Below, piece by piece: positions 12,193 through 23,392 of a stretch of 64,000 nt of DNA (within the stretch, counting starts at the first letter, position 1; every line of letters starts with the position of its first letter). Location: contig OZ316898.1 of NCBI GenBank assembly GCA_973895155.1, positions 15,252,001 through 15,316,000 on the forward strand, in the 5' to 3' direction. The notes below the pieces were generated by a model, which saw only the letters and a program-made list of their open reading frames with translations, was not told the DNA's origin and searched no databases. Origin of the DNA: Marsupella aquatica (Eukaryota; Marchantiophyta). Both the position numbers and the translations under genes were made by a program.

Positions 12193-12657
12193 CTAGAGCA
12201 TGTGATCCAAACATGTGTAGACACCAAAGTCACCGGTGGTGGGGTCTGGGAGGGCAGGACAAGTGACATCACCAGGCACACTGCAGGATGGCGAGTGGTT
12301 CCAGATGATACATTGTGCTCTGTGCAAAAATCGGCATCCAAGAGAACGGTCATCCAATTCTGGGCCAGAAGCCCTACAGGCAGGACAGTCATATTGGCAA
12401 CTGTGTACACACCCTTGGCACCTAATTTGTGGCGGGTCATGTACAAGAGACACAAATACCAAGGATGTCGGGAAGGGTACTGAAGCAGGTAGAGGTTGGC
12501 TGTAGTTGTTCCTGGAAACAACAGGGTACTCAAAGTACCATGCAGACTGGGCTGGAAGGATCCCAAGTCTGACATACTCAAGGCGCAACATCTCTGCCTT
12601 GCGTGCAAGTCGCACATGTTCAGCGTTGCGGGTCCTCACCATAAGTGTTGCTTTCAT
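12193..12657 (-). CDS. Cys-rich ORF of unknown family inside the CACTA element
   Basis: A frame of 154 codons beginning at an ATG (12657). The first third is charged. The middle has a dense Cys/His cluster, CQGCVHSCQYDCPAC, followed by further Cys and His residues (C..LHRAQC), compatible with zinc binding. It shares orientation with the downstream PHD/BRCT pseudogene and could be a 5' exon of it. I do not recognise the fold and cannot exclude chance coding. Confidence 0.35.
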   Translation of the reverse strand: MKATLMVRTRNAEHVRLARKAEMLRLEYVRLGILPAQSAWYFEYPVVSRNNYSQPLPASVPFPTSLVFVSLVHDPPQIRCQGCVHSCQYDCPACRASGPELDDRSLGCRFLHRAQCIIWNHSPSCSVPGDVTCPALPDPTTGDFGVYTCLDHML

Positions 12658-15600
12658 TGTGATGTCCTCTGTTCACGTCCTTTGATGAGCAAGGTGAGCA
12701 GGAGGTCGACTTGCCTCGCCAACAGCAACCACCTAAACTAATCAGTTCCCACTCATTGTCTTGGTTCCAACTACAGGTCATAGTATACACATAGCATGAA
12801 ACGTGCATAGTACATATTTGATTCTGAGTTTATGAGTTTCCTAAGACAAAGAGCTTGGTGATAAACCCATATTCTCGACGGACATGTATATCAATCATAT
12901 TAAAATCCTGTTTTTTCATCCAGAAAGACCGAAAGTCTCACCTTGCAGGTTCCAGCAGAGAGAAAATTCACTGGTTGTCGTGTTGTGCAAGTGAACCTCC
13001 ACTGATGCCCCCGGTGTAGCCCCTCAGATGCAGGTGACACTTACCAACTCCCAAGTTGCCTGGTCTAACAGAAAATGCTTATATCTTCAAAACTTTATAG
13101 AGCAAGTACATGATCACATACTTCTGGATCTATTCATATTTGGAACTCTTGCCAACTACAACTCCCATTATGCACAAGCTCACATCAACAGAGAAAGATA
13201 CAGAATGCATACTTACTATGGCTCTAAGCACCTTCACTACCTTGTTGAACCCAGTCCTGAAGTCTTTTCAGCGTGTTTGTTGTGCTGTCTCCTTTGGCAC
13301 CCAACACCTTAGTCCTTGATGTAACAAAATGCGATTTTACAAGTTAGATGCTTTGGAACCTTCTATGGTCTTAGCTGAATTGATGTCATCGTAAGTGGTG
13401 AAAGACAAGGAAGATGAAAGCTGGTTGAAGAGCTGTGGACAACACACTAGCATGAAGTGCTTCAACCAATCCATTGTCAAACGGAACTCTTACACAGTCA
13501 CATTCTTTCAATAAACAGAAACTCAGTTAAACTTCATAATCAAAGTACAGACTCTGAAGGACCAAAGGAGGATGTTGTGAGTTTCTCTGTTGTTTAATGT
13601 GTTACCCTTCTAGTTTCGAAGTTAGCAAATGCTGAATAATGTGTCTACCAGATCTTCGAAAAGAAGCCCACCACAATTAAGAACTTCGGTATCTGGGTGA
13701 GGTATCAGAGTTGTACAGGTTATCCCAACATGTACAAGAAATATCGTGATACCACATTAAACAACCACACAGCAGATGTATGATGAGATGGCTTCTTGTC
13801 ATAGAGTTTGGTTCCCTTGCATCCAGATCATCAAGACTACGACAGTCCCTGTCTCTCTGTGCAAGCGAGAAAGTACCAAGCAGTTCCATGATTCAAAGAT
13901 CAAGTTCCCCTTGACGTACCGCAAGATTCAACCTCCATCGCGAAAGCTAAAGACGACTTACAAGGCCACCAAGCCCAACACATTTGTTTGAGTAGTGCGG
14001 GTGCAGGTTCCCAATTTTGAAACAATTTGGCTCATTTTATGTCCCGAGGGACTCCAGGAGTTTATGTATTGAGTTTCTAGGTCAAGATGCTTAATATAAG
14101 GAAATTCAATTATCACCTCGTTCCCAACTTCTATTAATTGAATATACACAAGCTGGAAGCAAGAAGACAAGCCACAATCTAGCATCTTAGCCAAACACAA
14201 TCGTCCCGACAAAGCAAAACTCAGCTGGACAGAAGTGTGGATCCACAAAAAATTGAAGATTCACCTCCAAGCCGGAGGCTGATCACTTCAGTACAGCAGC
14301 TTCTGGACGGAACAAACTCTGCTCAGCCCCACAGAAACACAAATGTTAAGGCTCCAAGTCAGAGCTCACAAACAAAAACTCAGATAAATAACATTCAAAA
14401 TCTGTCCAGGTTTGTGCAAAGTGTACATATTCATTCTTTTGGAATGAACACGCAATGCATACATCGCCTAGACACAGTCATTATAAATCATTGGGCAATT
14501 GGGGACCACTAAGCAGGTGTGTTCCTATTTCGAGGCTACAGGAAAGGATAGAGTGACACCAAACTGAAGAGTACACCAAAAGAAAAACAGCAAGAACCAA
14601 AGTCAATCATGTGTGGATAAATTGCACATGGGAAGTTCCCCTGAAGAAGCACCAGTTGCTAACATTGTCACCCGAACCACACCCAGTTTATTACCTCAAT
14701 GTCTTCAGCCTCAATATCCAATCCTCAGCCCCCTGGTGCTTCCGTGTTTGTTCTGAACATTTCTGTGATGAAATAATTATTCAATACATTCAATAGCAAA
14801 GAGAACTCAATCACAAAAGAAAAATAGTTACGGTGAATGCTAATTTCTCAACACTTAACTAAATTCAAACCACCAATTCAAGTAGTAAGTTTCAAAAACT
14901 TGCCTTTACATGAAGAGAAACCAATTGGCCATGCATGTTACTAAAGCAATAAACAAATAATTAGGCTCAACCCCGGTCTCAACACACAGGCAAACTACTC
15001 GAAACATGCTGCTGAGAAGTAGCATTTTTTGAATGTCAGACTATGTGTAAGTGCCATGATCGTGCTCCTACGTTTCACAAGGAGGGCTGGCCCGAAAGGG
15101 AGAAGCAACAATGTGGAGTCTATACACGTAGCACAAATCCCAGTTTAGAAGGGTGGATGAAGTTCAGACAAGAGTTCAGAACTTGCCATTTGAGATTGCC
15201 AATCTGAACTTCACATTCAGACAAGACTTCATCCAGTTCAGGAGTTCAGATAGGAGTTCAGACAATCTGAAGAGGACTTTGGACTTGAATGAGGGACAGC
15301 GTGGCCATATAGTTATCCTTGTGGCCTTCAGCTGCGTGTCTCAGGCTGAATTTCACTTTCCAGTTTCGAGAGTTCTGAAGGTCTAGTTTTAGTAACTTCC
15401 TCCTGACTCGACTTGGGAGCATTCTCCCTATTTGCTAGCTTGTAGTTAGCTTTGACTCCTGTGAGCTTAGTTGACGACCCTCTTGAGATATTAACAATTA
15501 GAACAAACACAAGTTGTCAAGACAGATTCCACCGGAGCAAAAAGTCCAAAATCAGGTGAAAGAAAACCTAAGGAAAGTCCATAAGAACGAAAGTAGGAAG

Positions 15601-15827
15601 GCAGGTGCACGGGCCACCGAGAAAAGTAAAGGATGCATGTGATTAGTGGGGAGGGATCTTAGCAAAAACAGGGGAAAGCAAGGGAACTTGCTGCTAAAAT
15701 CAGTTGAACGATTGCACGGTTCCTATAAATTTAGTGGACCTTAAGGCCGTCTGTTCACCCCCCCACCCCATTGCCAGAGCACGGGGCACAAGGCATGTTC
15801 TGATACAGGGAGGAGCAAAACAGTCAT

Positions 15828-16050
15828 GTCAAGCAAGAAGTGTGGAGAGACCAATCAGTAAGCAAAAATAGGGGAGAACATACATACATGATCAGCAGCA
15901 GCAGGAAACAAGAAAGATGATTTCGGGTGGCATCTTAGGGTCGGGGACACCACTGCAACACCGGGACTTAGGATATGAGTTGTTCTTAATCTGCTAGTAG
16001 CATCCGGCAGGCCGGCGACCCATGGCAAAAGGGCAGAGCAGCAATCCGCT
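15828..16050 (+). repeat. Direct repeat, copy 1 (about 220 bp)
   Basis: It starts GTCAAGCAAGAAGTGTGGAG and contains a GCAGCAGCAGGAAACAAG segment, GGGACTTAGGATATGA and GGCCGGCGACCCATG. It matches 16655-16873 with scattered differences and small indels. Confidence 0.85.
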
Positions 16051-16654
16051 AAAACTACCGAGTCTCACCTTTGCGCTACTGACTGTCACCTTTGTCCAAG
16101 GTAGCTAGTAATAGCAAGTTGAAGTCCCGCTCCAAGTTGTCGGCTTCCACTCCAAGCTCCCTAAAAGATTGTGGCCTCAGGTCCAAGTCGTTAGCTCGCA
16201 CGCGCAACTCCCTAAACCTACACACAACGGAAGCTTAGCTCACCAACAACTTGCAGAAACAATGACCTCCCCTCTGAAACTGATAAAAACACGTGAATAC
16301 AAATAGTGAAGCACGAGGACAGAACAGGGAGAAGCATTTTGCAGTTTGGGACGACAATGCTAGGAGTGTATACACTTCGGGCAACAGGGAGGTCCAATAA
16401 TAGTTTGAATCTGACGGATGAAGCTCTAGGCGAATGAGCTCCAGGAGATTGGGTGCATGATTGAGCAGGCGATTGTAACAGCAGGCACCTGGCGATTGAA
16501 GGAAGCAGCATTCGGCAGTGGACCTAGGTAGCTCGCGAATTTTGCTCAACAGCGATGTCACCTAGACCCTAAACACGCAATGCATACATCACCTAGACAA
16601 CTATACTTGAAGCCACGAGGTGAGTCCGCGATAGGGGATTGAAGGAAGCAGCAA

Positions 16655-16873
16655 GTCAAGCAAGAAGTGTGGAGAGACCAATCAGTAAGCAAAAATAGGG
16701 GAGAACAGACATACATCAGCAGCAGCAGGAAACAAGAAAGATGATACTCTGTTCCATCTTAGAGTCGGGGACACTACTGCAACACCGGGACTTAGGATAT
16801 GACTTGTTTTTAAACTGGAGATAGCATCCAGCAGGCCGGCGACCCATGCCAAAAGGGCAGAGCAGCAATCCGC
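16655..16873 (+). repeat. Direct repeat, copy 2 (about 220 bp)
   Basis: The second copy of 15828-16050, in the same orientation about 0.83 kb further on. The copies have diverged, so this is an old internal duplication of the element's filler. Confidence 0.85.
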
Positions 16874-17970
16874 CATGTAGCGATAGGCGAGAGCAGCAAT
16901 TACGACGATGAAAGATGGTCGAAGCTGAAGCAAAACCCCTAAAGATGCAGCTTGGCCATACTCTCCTTCCTCACCTCATAGCGCTAGGCATTCAACCTCC
17001 CTCTTCAATGAACCTCACAGCAGCTTGAAGGTCGATAGATTTTACCTCGTCTCCTGAGCAGAAACGTCTGCATTAGCTGAACAGAGCCCGGAACAGAGCT
17101 ATCGCATTTAGCCTCCCGACTCCAAAATCGAACGCAACACAACCTCCAACTCCCAATGGCAGCTCAGTAGGTTGATCAGCTCGGTCAATGCAGGTCAGTC
17201 GACCTCAATAGCCACACTAGAAGCTCACCGCAAGTCACTCAAAGGTCAGACTAGAAGCTCCGCCGCCTTCACACCGTAGCAAAAAACAATGAGACCAATA
17301 TCGAGCAAGGCGACCCTGTTTGAATATTTGGCGACCATCAGGCTCCACCCCTCCTTTCTCGCTACCGTTCCCCCATGTGATGGTTAAGCTTCTCAGGACA
17401 CAAGTCAATCAATCGCAGAAATGTAGCTTAAAGCAGGACCTCACTAAGCAGACTATCGGTTAGGACCTTATAGACATAGAGATAGATAGGTCAATGCAAC
17501 CTTACTTGGGCCGATGCAGCATGTCTCTTGACAATGTGAAGCAGCACAGCATTCCTCCACCTAGCTCGTAGTGATCCTCCGCCTTGCTTGCAGTAACCAG
17601 CCTCCGCCTAGCTAGTTTGCACTGTCACGGCTGCAACTTTTTGTGCAATGACTTGGCCCTCCTACCAACTACGAGCTCCCAAAAGTATGTCGAGCAGATG
17701 TACACTCAAGCACCACCTTGTAGAGCTCAACTCCAAGTCGGCAACTCTCACTTGAAACTCAATAGCAGCTTAGCTCACCAGCAGGTTGAAAAGCGACAAT
17801 GGACTCCCCTCAAAACTGATTGGAGACCTCCACACTGACGCTCGTAGCAGGCCCAATCCTAAACACATTTGCACCCTAAAGTCCAGTCGCGCTCAAACAC
17901 TTTCAAACGACCCTGCAGGAAGTTCGCGAAGAGTGCAGCTGGAATGAAGGTCGTCGACTCCCAATTTCCC

Positions 17971-18090
17971 TCGCAAAACCAACCTCTGCGGCACACTGAC
18001 CCTGAACACTTAGGGCAAGTAGTACCCCCAAAATCTCTCGCAAAACCAACCTCCAAGGTACACTGACCCTGAGGGAAAGTAGTACCCCTC
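17971..18090 (+). repeat. Tandem duplication of about 60 bp
   Basis: Units start at 17971 and 18038 with TCGCAAAACCAACCTC and share CACTGACCCTGA and AAGTAGTACCCC. The second unit is shorter by a few bases. Confidence 0.8.
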
Positions 18091-18399
18091 ACATGTGGGC
18101 AGCCATCGAGTGACTTAGCAAACAGGTTGGTTTGGACATAAAAGAACCAATGCAAATGACTTAGCAAAAAGTTCAATGTGGGGAGAGTGCACTTTGGTCA
18201 AGAACAAGGCCAAATATAGTCAGGTATGAATCCACATTATAAGTGAAAGTACCCACCATTCTGATGAAAACCCCCATATTTATACCCATTATATTTGGAC
18301 TTATTGAACCACGAGTGTGCAATATGTAGTTGCACCGGGAGTTGCATATTAGGGATTGGCATCCGAAATTGGCTAATGGGGTATGCATGCTGACGGAAT

Positions 18400-18639
18400 T
18401 TTAAAAAATGATGTCCAATTCATATTGCACTATTGTGGAGTAACTAACATAACTTACCTATTTCTTACTTACCAGTGTTACAATAGCGACATTGGATAAA
18501 GTTGTAAGCATGACTTCCCACAACCTCACCAAAACTTAGTTGGTATGATGTAACTAACATGACACCCACAAACTTGGAGTCGCATATTTATGAAGGTCTC
18601 GCACAAGTCACATAGGGGAGGGTCTCAGAATGGGTGGTT
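18400..18639. other. Right subterminal region of the CACTA element
   Basis: AT-rich and non-coding, with loose repeats (TAACTAACAT near 18441 and 18553; GTTGCATATT and GTCGCATATT types). Only one clear GTCAC motif (18607) lies here, against about eleven at the left end. Confidence 0.5.
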
Positions 18640-18650
18640 TTCTTCTAGTG
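18640..18650 (-). repeat. Right terminal inverted repeat of the CACTA element
   Basis: TTCTTCTAGTG, the exact inverse of 400-410. It is followed by ATC (18651-18653), which repeats 397-399. Confidence 0.92.
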
Positions 18651-18667
18651 ATCCCTCTTTTGAAGCC

Positions 18668-21600
18668 ATGGCTCAAAATATCGTTGTCACGAGGAAGGAC
18701 ACTCGAGATGTAATCACAATTCCCGTCCTTGAATCATCTTAATCAAAGCGTGTTTCAGAGGAATATTTGGGAGTGAGATTTGATGTCACCAAGGAGTTTA
18801 TTTTAGCGATCTCGTTAGTGTCGGTTTGTTTGGGGGAGACTCCAGTTTTCTACGATGTTGTTCATGGTCAAAGATATTGGACTCTGGAGGCTCAGAAAGA
18901 ATATGAGGTTTTTGTTTTGAGAGATTCTGGGGCCTCCTATACTCGTCCTCCCACAGCGGCTGAACTCGATGTCATTGAACTCTCGGAAAGTTCTGGAGAT
19001 GATAAGCAAGCGACAACTACTCTTGGAGAGAAGATTCCAGTTTACCCATCTGAGGTTAAAAAGGAGTCTAATGCGGATCGAGAAAAGATTGTGCCTTTGA
19101 TTGTGTACCGGTAGAGTGCAATGGATACAATCTTGAAATCCAAAGGTCATAGTGAATTGTCTCGGTTTATAAGGGGGAGTGATTTTGTTCATCACGTAGT
19201 GCCTAGTCTTCCCACATCTTACAATGGGAATGTGGTTTTTGAGTTACCCCCAGTAGACTGTGTGAACGCAAAAGGTGAACGTTTGAAAGATATGGATCGT
19301 GGTAAGGATTGTTATTATTGGACTCGGATTGTGAAAACGTCTTCAAATGTTCTTCCGAAGAAAATGTGGGATTTTGGGAAAGTCCAGTGTACCGGATCGC
19401 TGCAGTGTCGAAATAATGCTTGTCCGTGGTGGAAAGAATACAAGTTTTGAAATAATGAGATGTGGGCAAGAACCCCAAAACTTTCGGGCCCATTTCGAGT
19501 TGGGGAATTGATCTCCGAAGGTGGAGTTGTTTGTCACCATTGCTCCGAACCTCCGATGTGCGTTGAGACCTGCCCTGCTCTAATGTTCTACATGTATCCA
19601 TCTGCGAAAGTTGACGTTAAGTCTTTGGCCCACATGTCACGACTAGCTGTTCATATGGGATTTCACAATCATCCCAATCGATGGGTCTTTTCGAGGGAGG
19701 CAGAAAAGGTTGCAAGGTCTCATCTGGAGAAGGGATTCACTGCAAACCCCATGGCATCCCCAGCAGGGATAAAAAACTCTGCGATTGAGACACTGACGAA
19801 TACATTTTGCGAGGCCTCTATTGAAGAAATCTCTCTCGAAGAAGAGAAGGAAATTTGGGAGTCCCTGATGGTCGTGGCATCTCCTCAGAAGTTTGCATCC
19901 GCGGTAAGGAGTGTCCGTCAAGATCAGAAGGGGAAAGGGGAACTGGAATTTCTTGTGAGGATGCAAAAGTGTATCCGACTGCCTTTTCTTCATAGGTTCT
20001 TGCTCCCTGGTCAAGGCTGCCAGGACGAGAGTGCTCATATCTTTAAAATGACCGTAAAAGGCTAGGTGACAGGAGTGGTCTAAACCTGCTCCAACAAATG
20101 AAACCTGGTGGGTCGTTAGAGGGTTCATGGGTAAGTTTTGACGTGATGCATCGAAGCACGACAGATTGGCTTACTTTCATTGCCCATGTATATGATCATC
20201 ATCACCGGGCACTTTGCACCATATTCACTTGTGAGCTAAAGGCTGAAGATGCAAAATCTCTGGAGAGAGCCTGGCGTTTGATGGTAGAGGTTGCCAATGA
20301 AAATGGTTTACAGGATGTTACAATTCGGGGATTCATGGCGGACAATGCTCAGGCTGGTTGGAATGCTGTTTGAAACGTGTTCTTTGATGGTGTACCCAAC
20401 CCAGAGCGAGAAAGATCAGATGCCTCTCATTTTTTCCAATCTTTTCATCGTCATTCCCGAGAAGGTGTGAAAGATGGGAAGCACGGAGAGCACAAGGAGA
20501 TATGGGATCGTCTTCGGAACGCGCCAACTTTCTTGAAAGCATATCGAATCTCGAGGGAAATTGATGACTGGTGGAGGTTTGGCAATTGTCACTCAGGCAA
20601 ACTTTGGATGCTGCAAGGGTGGCTATCTTGGTGGGTTGTCCGATGGAGACAATGGGGGAACTTCATAAGACTAGTGAGTTATACACTGCTCTAGGATGCA
20701 TGTTCCCATTAATAGCGCTCGGTGCTAGTGAAGCATGTGTGAGATAGAAGAGTTCTTTATCCGCAAGAGTAGCGCCAAGCGCTAATAATCCGTTTGGACT
20801 ATGAGTGATGTAAGGACTTACTTTATTATGTGTTCAACGGTTCTTTACATGGAAATATCATCATCAGTTTATTAGCGTCTGGCGCTACTGTTATTTCCAT
20901 TGTGTTGCCACTTTTGTGTGCAATTTCTTACATGTACTAAACCCTTGCGTGCAACGTTTCAGAGCAAGAGTGCCGAAGAAGCTGGGATGATTCCTAATTG
21001 TACTAGTTTGGAATCTAGGCATGCTGGAATGAAAGCATGGCAACAAAAAAAAAAGGTTGGTCTGTTTGAAGGATGCAAAATGGACCAAAATAGAGCGGTT
21101 GCTCAAATTGCTGCTTATACTGCATACAAAAGGGGATTGAGCAGAGGAATTGGCCCAACTATTTTTGAGCTTGCCTTCAGATCGGCGGACCTGGCGGGGT
21201 CACCGCGTCTCTTTGAGGAAGCCACCAATCTCCTCCTGTCGAACGCGCTGAGTTTGATTTGGAAAGAAGCGTTCCATTGAATGGTGATGTTGTAACTCGA
21301 TTGGTGAAACGAAAAGGACATGCAACTGGGAACGTCTCGGCAGAAGACTCGCACAGGCATGATACCATCCTTGTTACTTCACCAAATACAAAAGGTTTGA
21401 AAAGGAGAAACCTGCATTCCACTGATTTTGAGAAAATGCCTTCTACGCCTTCAACCGGTGGAATTGATGCGGTCCATAATTTGTCAAAAAGCGATGCTTT
21501 TGAGGAAGTTGTGGTCATTGACACACCTTCGCGTCGAGCAACAAGATCCTCTGTCCCACCAGTGACCCTTGCAAGACCTGTCAAGACTGCATATTGTCAT

Positions 21601-22489
21601 TCAATTTCCCCAATGGAAAGTGAAGTACCTCCCGGTGCCTGGCAGTTGCGTCGGACCTCAAAACGGGGTGCGGGTCCAGTGTGTAATGGAACCCTTGGAC
21701 GGGAAGGTAGTCGTGATGAATGTCAAAATCGAGTAAAGAAGGTAGGTCTTCTGAATCCAGATGGTGTTGTTGCAATTTCCGTGAGAGGATGCAGAATGTT
21801 CAAGGGGCAACCTTATAACGATCAGATATGGTTTTGCCCCAACAACCACTGTCATCGAAGCACAACAAGGAGAGGAGTCTCGAACATTCCCAATGTTCCT
21901 TCACATCTCCCAATTGCTAGAGGGACCAATCTTTCTGGAGCAGAGATTCAATTTTTGAAAGAACAAGGACTTATTCTCTCCGAAGGCCGTGGAGATGAAA
22001 TCGAAGCACCGTTGCCTTCTGCGTTACGGATTGATGTCAATCTTTTCCTAGAGAGGATCAACCTAACTGACCCATCTGTGAGGTGCGCTTCAAGGAATGG
22101 GGAAGAAATGCTTGCAAAGAGTGCATCTTACCCAAACACATTTGAAGAGAATTGAAGCCTCTGAAAAAGACGTGATGAGCGTCATTGGAGAGAGAGAGAT
22201 CACGAGTGGAAATGCGTCGGGGAAACAGTTTTGTATCCGGACCCATGAACATGAGAGATCAGTCGCCTCTTATTGGGTTCAGATATGTTGTTTCCCATGT
22301 TGCTCTCGCGAGGATTTCTACCATCGGCATACTTATCGGAAGCCTTACATGCCTTGCAAACATGTGTATTGGGTGTTCAAGAATGTGTTCAAACTGGATG
22401 TGCTCGATTTGACATTATGTAGCCAGCCAATTCTAACGTCGGGAGAAGTCCGTTACATACTTGATAGGCAGTTGGGAACGAGAATGTAG
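18668..22489 (+). pseudogene. Mutator-like (MULE) transposase with GCM-like zinc cluster and SWIM finger, decayed
   Basis: The ATG at 18668 opens a frame running to about 20045, broken by stops near 18740 (TAA), 19112 (TAG) and 19448 (TGA). It encodes an acidic N-terminal part and a Cys/His cluster (CTGSLQCRNNACPWW, later MGFHNHP) like the GCM/FLYWCH-type zinc domains of MULEs. After a one-base frame change near 20045, the DDE-like core follows (SFDVMHRSTTDW, FMADNAQAGWN, SFHRHSREG) with a TGA at 20371-20373. The downstream part resumes at about 20962 after an acceptor-like CAG, beyond a spacer with three palindromes, and shifts again near 21260 and 22100. The C-terminus has a SWIM-type finger (CCFPCC..PCKHV). 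MULE transposases excise and insert the element in the nucleus. At least four stops and several shifts make this copy inactive. Confidence 0.78.
20713..20887. repeat. Three palindromes in a probable intron of the MULE transposase
   Basis: Copies at 20713-20727 (TAGCGCTCGGTGCTA, divergent), 20770-20784 (TAGCGCCAAGCGCTA) and 20873-20887 (TAGCGTCTGGCGCTA). They lie between a GTGAGT near 20672 and the acceptor-like CAG before 20962, the only sizeable break in the transposase coding. The precise intron borders are not settled because the frame is shifted here. Confidence 0.8.
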
Positions 22490-22496
22490 ACTGTTG

Positions 22497-22579
22497 CTTT
22501 ATCGTTGAACAGCTACAATTGTAGTTTGTCTTTTCTAACGGGCAGAAGTGTGAGTTCTTAAAGTGTTGTTTTTTTGTAT
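22497..22579. other. 3' flank of the MULE transposase
   Basis: T-rich, non-coding sequence after the transposase stop and before the extended palindrome at 22581. Confidence 0.45.
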
Positions 22580-22580
22580 A

Positions 22581-22613
22581 ATACAATACTAGCGTCGGGC
22601 GCTAGTATTGTAT
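22581..22613. repeat. Extended palindrome (hairpin) containing the 15-bp motif
   Basis: Perfect 14-bp arms, ATACAATACTAGCG (22581-22594) and its inverse (22600-22613), around a 5-base centre. The family motif, here TAGCGTCGGGCGCTA, sits at 22590-22604. It lies 90 bp after the transposase stop. It is the longest perfect inverted repeat among the 16 copies. Confidence 0.85.
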
Positions 22614-22779
22614 GACTTTGTTTCGACTTCATATTTTTGTGGCAATATATTGGAGTCCTTGTGTGAAATAGTCAAGAAATTTCCTCTGCTATTGTACAAT
22701 GGTGGGACCCACCATAATATTTTCCGCACAATTATTGCATATATGGACGCTACATACCCTGAAGAGAAGAAACTAAAAT

Positions 22780-22935
22780 GCATACAAGAAAAAAATACTC
22801 ATACAAGAAAACAGAAACTCATACAAGAAAATAGAAACTCGTACGAGTAAATAGATATGCTCATATGAGGAACTTGTTTACTCGTACAAGACAAAATTTT
22901 GCTTGTATGAGGCAAAATTGGCTCGTATGAGAATA
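22780..22935. repeat. Direct and inverted CTC(A/G)TACAAG repeats
   Basis: ACTCATACAAGAAAA-like units recur at a spacing of about 18 bp from 22780. They continue as ACTCGTACGAG, GCTCATATGAG, ACTCGTACAAG, GCTTGTATGAG and GCTCGTATGAG to about 22935. Several are themselves palindromic. The cluster marks the boundary between the MULE-like unit and the retrotransposon fragment, and may be the MULE-like unit's subterminal region. Confidence 0.75.
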
Positions 22936-23392
22936 TCTATTTGCTATTTGCTAGCACGGTGGTTATACCCGCCCCCAACAAGGTACTTGTCATCCCTGTA
23001 GCAACATCCTGTGATTCCGCCAACTTACCCACACCAGGGTTTGTCTGAATCGGGTTCATAGAGGTAGTATGAACTGTCTTTGACAATGTAAAAGATTGAG
23101 GAAGCTTTGTCTGACAATGTGCATCCCCCCTCTGTGGATCTAGCTCCACTACTGCTCCTCAAGGCTTAAGAGCTTTGGCTGCCCCACGTGTCAAAGCTGC
23201 TGATGCATCAATATGCACAGTGCCACATGTGAATCCCATGGTGGCAAGGTCTGTATCAATCAGCCCCATAAGATGTGGAAGCTCCATGAGATGTAGAAGC
23301 CCTATCACCAAAAGTAGGTCTCACCTGAGAACTAGCCATAGCAGCTAGTTATTGCTCCAATTGAGCAATCTTAGCGTCCTTAGGATTTATGG
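22936..23392. other. Retrotransposon-derived stretch, 3' of gag, no clear domain
   Basis: Continues the minus-strand gag region without a recognisable protease or reverse transcriptase. The element is evidently truncated at the 22.93-kb boundary. Confidence 0.4.

Larger units (their letters stand above)
12658..18399. other. Long non-coding right part of the CACTA element
   Basis: Nearly 6 kb without a supportable gene. It holds several internal duplications, entered separately, and scattered fragments repeated once or twice (for example a 27-bp segment at about 14449 and 16571 differing at one base; a segment starting TTAGCTCACC at about 16233 and 17770). Such repeat-rich filler is common in large CACTA elements. 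Confidence 0.6.
400..18650 (-). mobile_element. CACTA (En/Spm) transposon, 18,251 bp, complete ends
   Basis: The left end reads CACTAGAAGAA (400-410) and the right end TTCTTCTAGTG (18640-18650), an 11-bp perfect terminal inverted repeat beginning with CACTA. It is flanked by a 3-bp direct repeat ATC (397-399 and 18651-18653), the target duplication size typical of the superfamily. All coding in it is on the minus strand: TNP2-type transposase (8.7-5.1 kb), a TNPA-like gene (4.75-1.26 kb), plus a broken PHD/BRCT gene and a Cys-rich ORF upstream. The right 6 kb is non-coding and internally repetitive. The element lies inside the 5' part of the MULE-like unit. Perfect ends, an intact target duplication and an uninterrupted TNPA-like splice model suggest fairly recent insertion. 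The TNP2 frame has one shift near 8.4 kb. Confidence 0.93.
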
